DNA from: Gemmatimonadota bacterium
GTDB taxonomy: Bacteria; Latescibacterota; UBA2968
Length of the DNA: 9,013 nucleotides
NCBI GenBank assembly: GCA_002714465.1
Contig: PAXL01000025.1
Coordinates: 66,312-75,324, forward strand
Reading direction: 5' to 3'
Positions within the stretch are counted from its first letter, which is position 1, and each line of letters starts with the position of its first letter. Shown here in pieces: positions 1-7,531 of the stretch. The position numbers were made by a program, and so were the translations under genes. The notes beneath the pieces were generated by a model. The model worked only from the letters and a program-made list of their open reading frames with translations. It did not search any database and was not told the DNA's origin.

Positions 1-34
1 ATCGGTTGGTGAACCTAGTCCGCATCCTGTTTGT

Positions 35-54
35 TATGCCTGTCCTCAGGCATA
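35..54. other. Perfect 8-bp inverted repeat upstream of the SDR gene
   Basis: Arms TATGCCTG (35-42) and CAGGCATA (47-54) are perfectly complementary around a 4-nt loop, TCCT. No T-run follows on the + strand, so it is not a standard intrinsic terminator for a gene entering from the left. It ends about 40 nt before the SDR start codon. It could be a dyad operator, an RNA hairpin in the leader, or the remains of an upstream gene's end. The structure is seen directly; the role is unknown. Confidence 0.4.
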
Positions 55-84
55 GGCTTGTGCAGTCCTAACGTATCAATTACT

Positions 85-90
85 AAGGAG
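85..90 (+). promoter_or_regulatory. Shine-Dalgarno site of the SDR gene
   Basis: AAGGAG lies 5 nt before the ATG at 96. It is a near-consensus ribosome binding site at ideal spacing and fixes the start of the dehydrogenase gene. It also shows that translation signals here are of the ordinary bacterial type. Confidence 0.75.
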
Positions 91-95
91 CAACG

Positions 96-922
96 ATGAA
101 AGATCTCTTTTCGCTTGAGGGGAAAATCGCATTAATAACCGGCGGTTCGACGGGTATTGGGGCCATGATTGCCGAAGGCTTCGTCCACTTTGGAGCAAGC
201 GTCTACATCGTTGCGCGCAGCGAGAATGTGCTGAAGGAGAAACAGGAGGAGCTAAAAAAATCGGATCCTGCAAGTATATCGTTGCCGATGTTAGCACGGT
301 GGCCGGCATAAAGACACTGGCCGAGGCCTATTCCGAGCACGAGGAGTCCCTTGACATTCTCGTGAACAACGCTGGGATTAGTGACGGCCGAAGAGAAATT
401 GAGGAAGTAACCGAGGAACTTTGGGACGGTGTCATGGATCTCAACATCAAATCCGTCTTCTTCATGATCCAGGCATTCCTACCCTACTTGCGCGTCTGCG
501 CCTCTTCCGAGACTCCAAGCAATATAATCAACATCGCCTCCATCGATGGCTGCGGCAAGCTCAACACGGCATACAACTATGCTTACGGAGCAAGCAAAGC
601 GGGCGTCATACAGTTAGACCGCCTCCTCGGAGATAGCTTGGCTTGGGAAGGTATCCACGTAAACACGATCTCCCCAGGTGATTTCCCGACCGACCTTAAC
701 AAGGCAGCTCGGGACCATACGGCCGAGATGAAGAAATCAATCCCCTCCAAGAGGATTGGGGAAATGGATAATATTTCAGCGGCGGCTATCTTCCTCGCAT
801 CAAGAGCCGGTAATTACAACGTAGGTTCAAACATCGTGGTAGACGGTGGAGAGAGCGTAAGAGGAATCCAGCGATCGTTATATTCGAAGATTTGGCCAGA
901 CTGGATAAAACTGGACCGGTAA
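96..922 (+). CDS. Short-chain dehydrogenase/reductase, RhlG-like, interrupted by a -1 frame change
   Basis: A classical NAD(P)H-dependent short-chain dehydrogenase/reductase that would be 275 residues long if one base were added. Frame one (96-311) gives the N-terminal Rossmann half with TGGSTGIG at residues 15-22 and VAR at 39-41; an Arg there usually means NADP(H) preference. At the A7 run (254-260) the homology moves to the -1 frame and runs to the stop at 920-922. In joined numbering it has NNAG at 91-94, Asn117, Ser149, Tyr164 and Lys168, the full catalytic tetrad, and an SPG turn in the C-terminal half. The YAYGASKAG stretch and the PGDFPT region recall RhlG-type 3-oxoacyl reductases, but the substrate is not determined. 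The start is fixed by AAGGAG at 85-90. An alcohol dehydrogenase follows 70 nt downstream on the same strand, probably in the same transcript. Both halves are well conserved, so a sequencing or assembly error or a recent mutation fits better than old decay. Confidence 0.85.
254..260 (+). other. A AAA AAA heptamer at the SDR frame change
   Basis: Seven A's lie in the phase X XXY YYZ relative to the upstream reading frame (cta aaa aaa). Slipping back one base restores the dehydrogenase frame exactly. A perfect AGGAGG (244-249) sits 4 nt upstream, but it also simply encodes part of Gln-Glu-Glu. Without slippage the product ends at a TAA at 309-311, after 71 residues. The site is either a slippery sequence or a homopolymer where one A was lost in the cell or in sequencing. 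Confidence 0.6.
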
Positions 923-930
923 GATCCACC

Positions 931-958
931 TAACCGTCGTCGCAATCGCGACAGGTTA
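931..958 (+). other. Imperfect hairpin between the SDR and alcohol dehydrogenase genes
   Basis: Stem segments TAACC/GGTTA (931-935 with 954-958), GTCG/CGAC (936-939 with 949-952) and CG/CG (941-942 with 947-948) close a CAAT loop, with single-base bulges at T940 and A953. It occupies the 70-nt gap between the two genes. No T-run follows, so it is unlikely to stop transcription by itself. It could stabilise or separate the mRNA of the two genes, which is inference. Confidence 0.4.
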
Positions 959-992
959 CAAGTTCAACTTAGCCCGTGACCAGAGAGAAAAT

Positions 993-2096
993 ATGAGAAC
1001 GGCAAAAGCAGCGGTCGTCCACCAGCAAGGCGGCCCGTTCGTCATTGAAGAGATCGAGGTGCAAGACCCGGGGCCCGGCGAAATCCTGGTTCGGATTGCA
1101 GCCAGTGGCGCCTGCCACAGCGACTGGCATCAAGTCATGGGAGAAATCCCGAAGTCATTCCCCGCCGTGCTTGGTCACGAAGGCGCAGGGTCAGTCCAAG
1201 AGTTGGGGCCAGGCGTATCCCGATTCTCACCCGGAGACCCCGTGATGCTTTCGTGGATGCCCGCTTGTGGGTCGTGCTTCTACTGTCAACGAGAACACAC
1301 GAACATGTGCGAGACTTTCCGGCCAGGGCTTGAAAAAGGAACCGCCCTAGACGGAACCACGCGACTAAGGCTGAAGGGCGAAGCACTTACCCAATTCTCC
1401 ACCCACTCCACCTTCGCAGAGTACGCGGTAGTTCCAGAGCAGGCGTGCGTCCCCCTGGATCCGGAGGTCTCCGTGGTCTCCGCTTCACTCGTAGGTTGTG
1501 CGGTGATGACGGGAGTCGGCGCTGCCATGTACACGGCCCAGATAAAACCTGGGGATACCGTGGCCGTCTTCGGATGTGGCGGAATCGGCCTAAACGTCTT
1601 GCAGGGTGCCACGCTCTGCGGGGCCGAAACCATCGTGGCGATCGATACGGTACCGGAGAAATGCGAGAGTGCTCGCACGTTCGGCGCGACGCACACACTG
1701 GATGGAAAAAATGACGTGGAGCAGACGCTGAAGGATCTAAGCGGCGGACGTGGATTCGATCACATCCTTGACGCCACGGGCAATCCGATGGTCCAGGAAA
1801 AGGCCATCTATCCGCTCAGGCGAGGTGGGACGTTGACTCTGGTCGGAGTCGCCCCGCACGACGCTAGGGTAACGTTCGACACTTTTCGGATGCACCATCA
1901 GGAAACTCGCGTACTCGGCTGCTTTTATGGCACAGGCAACTATCATCGAGATTTCGCCAAGATCATCCAACTCTACAAAGCCGGTCGTCTCAAGCTCGAC
2001 GAGTTGGTCTCACGTCAGTCCCCTCTTGAAGAGATTAATGAAGTCTATGCGGACATGTTAGCCGGAAAAATCAACCGCGGGGTGTTGACTCTTTAA
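993..2096 (+). CDS. Zinc-dependent medium-chain alcohol dehydrogenase
   Basis: A complete 367-residue zinc alcohol dehydrogenase of the medium-chain (MDR) superfamily, expected to interconvert an alcohol and its aldehyde or ketone with NAD(H) in the cytoplasm. The N-terminal GroES-like domain carries catalytic zinc ligands Cys41 and His62 (GHE motif at 61-63), with Cys169 as the probable third ligand. The structural zinc site is Cys92, Cys95, Cys98 and Cys106. The Rossmann domain begins near 189 with the GCGGIG motif at 194-199, and Asp218 at the end of the second strand suggests NAD rather than NADP. The overall pattern resembles class III, benzyl-alcohol or NDMA-dependent-like alcohol dehydrogenases; the substrate cannot be assigned. 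The ATG at 993 has only a weak purine-rich site (GAGAG, 983-987). It lies 70 nt after the SDR gene, so the two probably act on related substrates. Competing hairpins overlap its stop codon and a strong terminator follows. Confidence 0.92.
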   Translation: MRTAKAAVVHQQGGPFVIEEIEVQDPGPGEILVRIAASGACHSDWHQVMGEIPKSFPAVLGHEGAGSVQELGPGVSRFSPGDPVMLSWMPACGSCFYCQREHTNMCETFRPGLEKGTALDGTTRLRLKGEALTQFSTHSTFAEYAVVPEQACVPLDPEVSVVSASLVGCAVMTGVGAAMYTAQIKPGDTVAVFGCGGIGLNVLQGATLCGAETIVAIDTVPEKCESARTFGATHTLDGKNDVEQTLKDLSGGRGFDHILDATGNPMVQEKAIYPLRRGGTLTLVGVAPHDARVTFDTFRMHHQETRVLGCFYGTGNYHRDFAKIIQLYKAGRLKLDELVSRQSPLEEINEVYADMLAGKINRGVLTL

Positions 2097-2138
2097 CAAA
2101 GAGTCTTAGTGGTGCCATTAAGACTCCGCGCGACGGAG
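2087..2138 (+). other. Mutually exclusive stem-loops across the alcohol dehydrogenase stop codon
   Basis: Three inverted repeats share arms. Hairpin A pairs GACTCTTT (2087-2094) with AAAGAGTC (2098-2105), a perfect 8 bp that includes the stop codon. Hairpin B pairs GAGTCTTA (2101-2108) with TAAGACTC (2119-2126), also a perfect 8 bp. Hairpin C pairs CTCCG (2124-2128) with CGGAG (2134-2138). A and B cannot coexist, nor can B and C, whereas A and C can. A ribosome finishing the gene would cover the arms of A. No function is established. Confidence 0.45.
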
Positions 2139-2166
2139 CTCAAGGTACAGACGGAAACACAAAGCT

Positions 2167-2194
2167 AAGGCCACCGGGTTTCCGGTGGCCTTTT
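2167..2194 (+). terminator. Rho-independent terminator after the alcohol dehydrogenase gene
   Basis: AAGGCCACCGG (2167-2177) pairs perfectly with CCGGTGGCCTT (2182-2192) around a 4-nt GTTT loop. The stem is 11 bp and GC-rich at its top, and the descending arm runs into TTTT (2191-2194). It lies about 70 nt after the alcohol dehydrogenase stop codon and should end the SDR/alcohol dehydrogenase transcript, isolating purL. The A's before the stem and T's after it could allow some activity in the other direction, but no gene enters from that side. Confidence 0.88.
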
Positions 2195-2208
2195 GCATAC
2201 AACAATAC

Positions 2209-2250
2209 AGATCCTCAAGAGCTCCCTCCCCAAGTCGCCCTTGAAGATCT
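2209..2250. other. Imperfect 11-bp inverted repeat in the purL upstream region
   Basis: AGATCCTCAAG (2209-2219) and CTTGAAGATCT (2240-2250) are complementary at 10 of 11 positions, around a 20-nt C-rich loop. It lies between the terminator and the probable purL promoter, and no T-run follows on the + strand. It could be a binding site for a dimeric regulator or a chance dyad. The rest of 2251-2330 shows no gene or structure that I can support. Confidence 0.3.
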
Positions 2251-2330
2251 AAGGTGCGGTGGTTAAACCGACAATGACCAAGATATTCGCCAGTGCCCCA
2301 CGGTGTCAAACCAAACGGGCCCCATTATCC

Positions 2331-2354
2331 ATTCTAGAATTTTATCGATAGAAT
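2331..2354 (+). promoter_or_regulatory. AT-rich dyad and possible -10 element upstream of purL
   Basis: The sequence turns sharply AT-rich at about 2325-2385 within otherwise balanced DNA. ATTCTA (2331-2336) and TAGAAT (2349-2354) are complementary over a 12-nt spacer, and the first arm lies in a 10-bp palindrome (2331-2340). TAGAAT matches the bacterial -10 consensus at 5 of 6 bases, but I see no good -35 at normal spacing. If it is used, the purL leader is about 80 nt. The region is the likely purL promoter by position and composition; the exact elements are tentative. Confidence 0.3.
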
Positions 2355-2430
2355 CAAAATCATAAATTTCTCACATACTATTGTTTGGAGTATCCTCTGA
2401 CACGATGCCTGCTTCCTAAACCATCTGTCC

Positions 2431-2434
2431 GGAG
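2431..2434 (+). promoter_or_regulatory. Shine-Dalgarno site of purL
   Basis: GGAG sits 5 nt before the ATG at 2440 and supports that start. The start also gives an N-terminus beginning directly with the expected first beta strand of the PurS-like domain. Confidence 0.65.
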
Positions 2435-2439
2435 ATTCA

Positions 2440-5400
2440 ATGAGCCTTCTGACCTACTACAGACGCCCAGGCTTGGGCGACAGCCACAGACGGACGATCG
2501 AGCAACGATTCAACGCGATGTCACAAGGCGCTGTTGAGCTACAGACCGAAGTGTGTTACTACATCGAGTCCGAACTTCTGACCGAAGATCAACGATTCCA
2601 GATTACTTGGCTCCTCGGAGAGACCTACGACCCCGATGCATTGACGGAGTCCAGCCAGTTATCCAGAGAAGACACGATCGTCGAGGTCGGACCTCGCATG
2701 AGCTTCTCCACCGCCTGGTCGACAAACGCTGTGTCGATATGCCACGCCTGCGGAATCAATGGTGTTTCACGGATCGAGCGGTCCCGGAGATACGGGTTCA
2801 CCGCACCTCTCACACTGGAAGAGCGAGCATTCTTCCTCTCGCTGGTCCACGACCGGATGACCGAATGTGAGTATATGGATCCCCTCACATCTTTCGATAC
2901 CGGCGCCACTCCCGAGACTGTTGAGACGATCCCGTTGATTGAAGAGGGACGACGCGCGCTCGAAGAGTTGAACGAGCGCATGGGTCTGGCCTTCGACGAA
3001 TGGGATCTGAACTACTATACCGACGTTTTCCAAGACAGGCTCAAGCGTAACCCGACCAACGTCGAGTGTTTTGATGTTGCGCAATCAAACAGCGAACACT
3101 CTCGCCATTGGTTCTTCAAAGGACGCCTTATCCTCGACGGCAGAGAGAAACCGCATCATCTAATCGGGTTGATCCAAGAGACTCTGGACGCGAACCCCGA
3201 CAACAGCATCATCGCCTTCAAGGACAACTCCAGCGCGATCCAAGGGGCAAGGATCGACACGCTCCTGCCCGAGCAATCCGGAGGTCCCACACCGTTGACA
3301 GCAGCCAATGTGGTGTATCACCCTCTCCTCACTGCTGAAACGCACAATTTCCCATCAGGCGTTGCACCTTTCGCTGGCGCCGAAACCGGGACCGGCGGAC
3401 GAATCCGCGACACCCACGCAACCGGCAGAGGTTCGCTCGTTATCGCCGGCACAGCGGCCTACTGTGTCGGAAACCTTCTTATCCCGGGCTACGAACTTCC
3501 GTGGGAGGACGACACCTTCGGCTACCCTGACAACCTAGCCTCTCCTCTATCGATTGAGATCGAGGCATCTAACGGCGCGTCTGACTACGGAAACAAATTC
3601 GGGGAACCAGTGATCCAGGGATATACGCGATCCTTCGGGATGCGTCTCCCCTCGGGAGAGCGGCGCGAGTGGATAAAACCAATCATGTTCAGCGCCGGAG
3701 TCGGACAGATCGACGATCGCCACACGGAAAAGCACCCCCCGGAAATCGGAATGAAGGTGGTCAAGCTCGGTGGCCCAGCATACAGGATTGGCATGGGTGG
3801 GGGCGCCGCATCCAGCATGGTGCAGGGAGAGAACGTCGCCGAACTCGACTTCAACGCAGTTCAGCGGGGCGACGCAGAGATGGAGCAGAAGGTCAACCGT
3901 GTCATCCGTGCCTGTGTTGAACTCGGTGATCTAAATCCGATCGTCAGCATCCACGATCAGGGAGCTGGAGGCAACTGTAACGTCCTTAAGGAAATCGTCG
4001 AACCACTCGGCGCCAGAATAGACCTCAGCCGGGTTCAACTGGGAGACCCAACGCTTTCAGCACTCGAAGTCTGGGGTGCGGAATACCAGGAGAACGATGC
4101 CCTGCTCGTTCGAGCCGAGCACGAAGCGCAGTTCCGGTCACTCTGTGAGCGAGAAAAGGTGCCGGTTTCTTTCGTTGGGGAGGTCACGGGTGATGGACGC
4201 ATCGTCGTATACGATGCTCGGACGGACTCGACACCTGTCGACCTGGACCTCGAGAGCGTTCTTGGAGACATGCCAAGAAAGACCTTTCACCTCGACCGAG
4301 TCGACCGCAAGCTCGAGCCCCTCTCGCTTCCCGATGCCCTGACCGTCCGAGACGCGCTGGACCGAGTCTTGCGGCTGGTTTCAGTAGGCTCGAAGCGCTT
4401 CCTCACAAACAAGGTAGACCGGAGCGTGACCGGCCTGATCGCACAGCAGCAATGTGTCGGCGCTCTTCAACTGACGATGGCCGACGTAGGCGTTGTCGCA
4501 CAGAGCCATAGTGGCATAACAGGAATCGCAACAGCGATTGGCGAGCAGCCCATCAAAGGCATCATCGATCCCGCGGCCATGGCACGAATGACGATCGGTG
4601 AAGCCCTGACGAACATTGTCTGGGCAAGCGTATCGGACATCACAGGCATCAAGTGCTCAGGAAACTGGATGTATGCAGCGAAGTTGCCGGGCGAGGGCGC
4701 AGACATGTATGATGCGGCCCTTGCTGTTCGGGATACAATGATTGAACTGGGCGTCGCGATCGACGGTGGCAAGGACAGTCTGTCCATGGCTGCCATCGCT
4801 CCAGGTCTGGACGGAAATGACGAAACGGTAAAGAGTCCCGGGACCTTCGTAGTCTCAGCATACGCTGCGTGTCCTGACATCACCCTAACAGTCACCCCGG
4901 ACATCAAGCAGACCGGATCCGATCTCCTGCTTGTCGACCTGAGTGGCGGAGGACACAACAGGCTTGGCGGCTCAGCGCTAGCACAGGTTTATGGACAAGT
5001 TGGCGACGAGACACCTGACATGAATAATCCTGATGTTGTTCGGTCTGCATTTCTGGTGACTCAGGAATTGATCTCGAAGCGGAGAATTCTGGCGGGCCAC
5101 GACAGAAGCGATGGCGGCCTGATCACTTCTATTTTGGAGATGGCCTTCGCCGGAGATACAGGTATTGAGCTAGGCATTGAGCTACGCAACGGGCTCTTCG
5201 ATCAGCTGTTCAGCGAGGAATTGGGTCTAATACTAGAGGTTTCAGCCGAGGATACGACCGAAATCGCCGCTGCATACACGAGCAAAGGTATTCCCTGTCA
5301 CCGGCTTGGACAGACCACCAACACGAAAAGCGTCGTGATACGGCAGGGTAGCAACACGGTGCTCCAGGACACGGTCTGCGCTCTGCGAGCGATCTGGGAA

Positions 5401-6330
5401 GAGACAAGTTACCAGCTCGATCGACTGCAGGCGGATCCAGGCTGTGTTGACGAGGAACGCGCTGTGAACCGGCAGAGAACGGCACCCTCATACGGGCTCT
5501 CGTTCAAGCCGAAGATAACCGTATTGTACACCGCCCGCCCAAAGGTAGCTATCCTCCGAGAAGAGGGAAGCAACGGGGATCGTGAAATGGCCTCCGCCTT
5601 CTACCAGGCAGGTTTCGAGTCATGGGACATCAGCACATCCGACCTTGCCACAGGAAAAACGACTCTCGACGGATTCAGCGGCGTCGCCTTTGTCGGCGGA
5701 TTCAGCTTTGCCGACGTGATGGACTCAGCGAAAGGGTGGGCAGGGGTAATCCGCTACAATGAATGCGTTCTGGACCAGATGCGATCTTTCAGGGACCGCT
5801 CCGACACGTTCAGTCTCGGTGTGTGCAACGGATGTCAACTGATGGCTTTGCTTGGGTGGGTGCCCGGTGACGATCTTCCAGGCGAATCACAACCCCGGTT
5901 CGTCCACAACGTCTCAGGTCGGTTCGAGTCACGATTCTCTACCGTCCGGATTGAAAAGAGCCCGTCCATTATGCTAACAGCTATGCACGAATCCGTTCTG
6001 GGCGTCTGGGTTGCCCACGGTGAGGGACGCGCCTTCTTTCCAGACGACGCGGTCAGACAGGCCGCTGAGTCGCGAAACCTGATACCGCTGAGATATGCCG
6101 ACGACAAGGGCACCCCGACGGAAACCTACCCACACAACCCGAACGGATCACCTAATGGCATCGCCGGTCTTTGCTCGGAAGACGGCCGCCATCTCGCAAT
6201 GATGCCTCATCCCGAGCGAACCTTCCTGAAGTGGCAATGGGGCTGGATGCCCCGTGAGTGGGACTCATTGGAAGCGTCGCCCTGGCTGAGGATGTTCCAA
6301 AATGCCAGAACGTGGTGTGATCAGGTCTAG
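2440..6330 (+). CDS. purL: Phosphoribosylformylglycinamidine synthase, single-chain eukaryote-like type
   Basis: A complete 1296-residue FGAM synthase (EC 6.3.5.3), the fourth step of de novo purine synthesis: FGAR, ATP and glutamine give FGAM. It is the large single-chain form, not the small PurL with separate PurS and PurQ. In order it has a PurS-like N-terminal domain (about 1-165), a linker with the NSEHSRHWFF signature (217-226), two AIRS-type synthetase halves (about 220-1000), and a class I glutaminase (about 1030-1296). Visible motifs are ETHNFP at 300-305 with His302, GGGAASSM at 453-460, HDQGAGG at 505-511, DGGKDSLSM at 775-783 and HDRSDGG at 887-893. The glutaminase has nucleophile Cys1129 (GVCNGCQ) with His1257 and Glu1259 (PHPER). 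All expected catalytic residues are present. Many signature blocks match human PFAS better than E. coli PurL. No other pur gene adjoins it. Its end converges with galK, leaving 24 nt, with no clear terminator between. Confidence 0.97.
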   Translation: MSLLTYYRRPGLGDSHRRTIEQRFNAMSQGAVELQTEVCYYIESELLTEDQRFQITWLLGETYDPDALTESSQLSREDTIVEVGPRMSFSTAWSTNAVSICHACGINGVSRIERSRRYGFTAPLTLEERAFFLSLVHDRMTECEYMDPLTSFDTGATPETVETIPLIEEGRRALEELNERMGLAFDEWDLNYYTDVFQDRLKRNPTNVECFDVAQSNSEHSRHWFFKGRLILDGREKPHHLIGLIQETLDANPDNSIIAFKDNSSAIQGARIDTLLPEQSGGPTPLTAANVVYHPLLTAETHNFPSGVAPFAGAETGTGGRIRDTHATGRGSLVIAGTAAYCVGNLLIPGYELPWEDDTFGYPDNLASPLSIEIEASNGASDYGNKFGEPVIQGYTRSFGMRLPSGERREWIKPIMFSAGVGQIDDRHTEKHPPEIGMKVVKLGGPAYRIGMGGGAASSMVQGENVAELDFNAVQRGDAEMEQKVNRVIRACVELGDLNPIVSIHDQGAGGNCNVLKEIVEPLGARIDLSRVQLGDPTLSALEVWGAEYQENDALLVRAEHEAQFRSLCEREKVPVSFVGEVTGDGRIVVYDARTDSTPVDLDLESVLGDMPRKTFHLDRVDRKLEPLSLPDALTVRDALDRVLRLVSVGSKRFLTNKVDRSVTGLIAQQQCVGALQLTMADVGVVAQSHSGITGIATAIGEQPIKGIIDPAAMARMTIGEALTNIVWASVSDITGIKCSGNWMYAAKLPGEGADMYDAALAVRDTMIELGVAIDGGKDSLSMAAIAPGLDGNDETVKSPGTFVVSAYAACPDITLTVTPDIKQTGSDLLLVDLSGGGHNRLGGSALAQVYGQVGDETPDMNNPDVVRSAFLVTQELISKRRILAGHDRSDGGLITSILEMAFAGDTGIELGIELRNGLFDQLFSEELGLILEVSAEDTTEIAAAYTSKGIPCHRLGQTTNTKSVVIRQGSNTVLQDTVCALRAIWEETSYQLDRLQADPGCVDEERAVNRQRTAPSYGLSFKPKITVLYTARPKVAILREEGSNGDREMASAFYQAGFESWDISTSDLATGKTTLDGFSGVAFVGGFSFADVMDSAKGWAGVIRYNECVLDQMRSFRDRSDTFSLGVCNGCQLMALLGWVPGDDLPGESQPRFVHNVSGRFESRFSTVRIEKSPSIMLTAMHESVLGVWVAHGEGRAFFPDDAVRQAAESRNLIPLRYADDKGTPTETYPHNPNGSPNGIAGLCSEDGRHLAMMPHPERTFLKWQWGWMPREWDSLEASPWLRMFQNARTWCDQV

Positions 6331-6354
6331 TTGAGGAAGGTTTTCTGATTCAGC

Positions 6355-7518
6355 CTATCCTATCCGCTCGACTCCATTGACAGCAGAGCAGGTATAAACT
6401 TCTGCCCTATACTGTGAGTTTGCGGTATATCGCTTTTCGACGGTTTCGACTAGCACTTCGACGGCGCTTTCTTCGGTCAGACAGACGATACATCCACCGA
6501 AACCGGCCCCCGTCATTCGGGCTCCGATCACGCCCTTCACAGAGTCAGCGATTTCGACGAGCTGATCCAGTTCGCTGCCACTGACCTCATAGTCGTCACG
6601 AAGACTCGCGTGAGACGCTCCCATCAACTCACCAAGAGCCCCTAGATCGCCTTGTTTAAGAGCGTCGGCAGCACTCGTTGTACGCTCAATCTCCGTGATC
6701 ACGTGATGACACCGCGCGAAAATCTCATCGCTCAAGGCACCCTTGTAGTCTTCTAGGTGCTCCATCGTCACATCTCTCAGAGCACCGAAGGAATGCCCCG
6801 ATGCCAAAGCCAGTCGCCGTACACCCTCCTCACACGCATTTCGTCGTTCGTTGTACAACGAGTCAGTCAGGCCTCTCTTTACGCCTGAGTTGCAGATCAC
6901 GATCCGGACACCCTCGTCCCCGATCGGAACGAGTTCGAACGAAAGATCCCTGCAGTCCAGGAACAGAGCGTGTCCGGCTCGCCCATTCGCGCTCACAAAC
7001 TGATCCATGATACCGCAGTTGACGCCGACAAATCGATTCTCTGCCAGCTGACCGATGGTGGCCAGCTGGGGCATAGGCATTGAGATTTCGAACAGTTCCA
7101 GAAGCCCTTGCCCCACCGCCATCTCCACAGCGGCCGAGGAACTGAGACCAGCACCCAGTGGCACGTTCCCGGCAATCGCCGCATCGAACCCGGATATACG
7201 CAGATTGCTTGCTTGGAACTCGGACACCATCCCCTTTATGTAATCCGACCAGTGACACTTCTTAGACAATGTTCCGTTGATCGTGAATTCCGCATCCTCG
7301 TTGAACGAGACGGACCGGATGACGGCCCGATTATCCGACCGAGGTCTCACAGCGAACACGACGTGCCGATCGATAGCAGCGGGAAGCACGAACCCATCGT
7401 TGTAGTCTGTATGCTCTCCGATCAGGTTCACACGCCCGGGCGCCTGCACCACAACGCTTGGATTGCCCCCAAATCGCTCCCGGAAGCCCGAGATGCTGGC
7501 CTGTACGATATCTGACAC
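6355..7518 (-). CDS. galK: Galactokinase
   Basis: A complete 387-residue galactokinase (EC 2.7.1.6) of the GHMP kinase family. It phosphorylates alpha-D-galactose at C1 with ATP, the first committed step of the Leloir pathway. The galactokinase signature GRVNLIGEHTDYN spans residues 28-40, with the sugar-site residues Arg29, Glu35, His36 and Asp38. The GHMP ATP-binding motif PLGAGLSSSAA spans 120-130. GIMDQF (169-174) carries the catalytic base Asp172. The C-terminal GHMP motif TGAGFGGC spans 336-343. Length and motif order are normal for bacterial GalK. The start is a GTG at 7516-7518. It lies 13 nt after the stop of the GalE-GalT gene, and the GAGG overlapping that stop codon may serve as its ribosome site, so translation is probably coupled. 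Orientation and spacing show one gal operon. The product GalK makes is the substrate of its neighbour's GalT domain. Confidence 0.97.
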   Translation of the reverse strand: MSDIVQASISGFRERFGGNPSVVVQAPGRVNLIGEHTDYNDGFVLPAAIDRHVVFAVRPRSDNRAVIRSVSFNEDAEFTINGTLSKKCHWSDYIKGMVSEFQASNLRISGFDAAIAGNVPLGAGLSSSAAVEMAVGQGLLELFEISMPMPQLATIGQLAENRFVGVNCGIMDQFVSANGRAGHALFLDCRDLSFELVPIGDEGVRIVICNSGVKRGLTDSLYNERRNACEEGVRRLALASGHSFGALRDVTMEHLEDYKGALSDEIFARCHHVITEIERTTSAADALKQGDLGALGELMGASHASLRDDYEVSGSELDQLVEIADSVKGVIGARMTGAGFGGCIVCLTEESAVEVLVETVEKRYTANSQYRAEVYTCSAVNGVERIG

Positions 7519-7531
7519 CCTTAGGCTCGCC

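Noticed and set aside
1..71. Two short frames open at the left edge on the + strand, ending at 55 and 71
   Set aside because: Only 17 and 22 codons are visible, neither is recognisable, and the hairpin at 35-54 falls inside both. I cannot tell whether either is the end of a real gene.
299..922. Independent gene starting at the GTG at 299
   Set aside because: It would lack the cofactor-binding half of the SDR fold, and clear SDR homology in this frame extends upstream of the GTG to the A-run. It is the second half of a frameshifted gene.
2118..2309. 63-codon frame on the - strand in the purL upstream gap
   Set aside because: It spans the terminator hairpin, has no recognisable homology and no convincing ribosome site, and is the only frame of any size in a region otherwise full of signals.
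4467..4958. 163-codon frame on the - strand inside purL
   Set aside because: Antisense shadow of conserved PurL sequence, rich in Ser, Pro and Arg, without domain features.
6310..6354. Weak inverted repeat TGATCAG / CTGATTCA near the purL stop codon as a terminator
   Set aside because: Only about four continuous pairs, AT-rich, with no T-run after the right arm.
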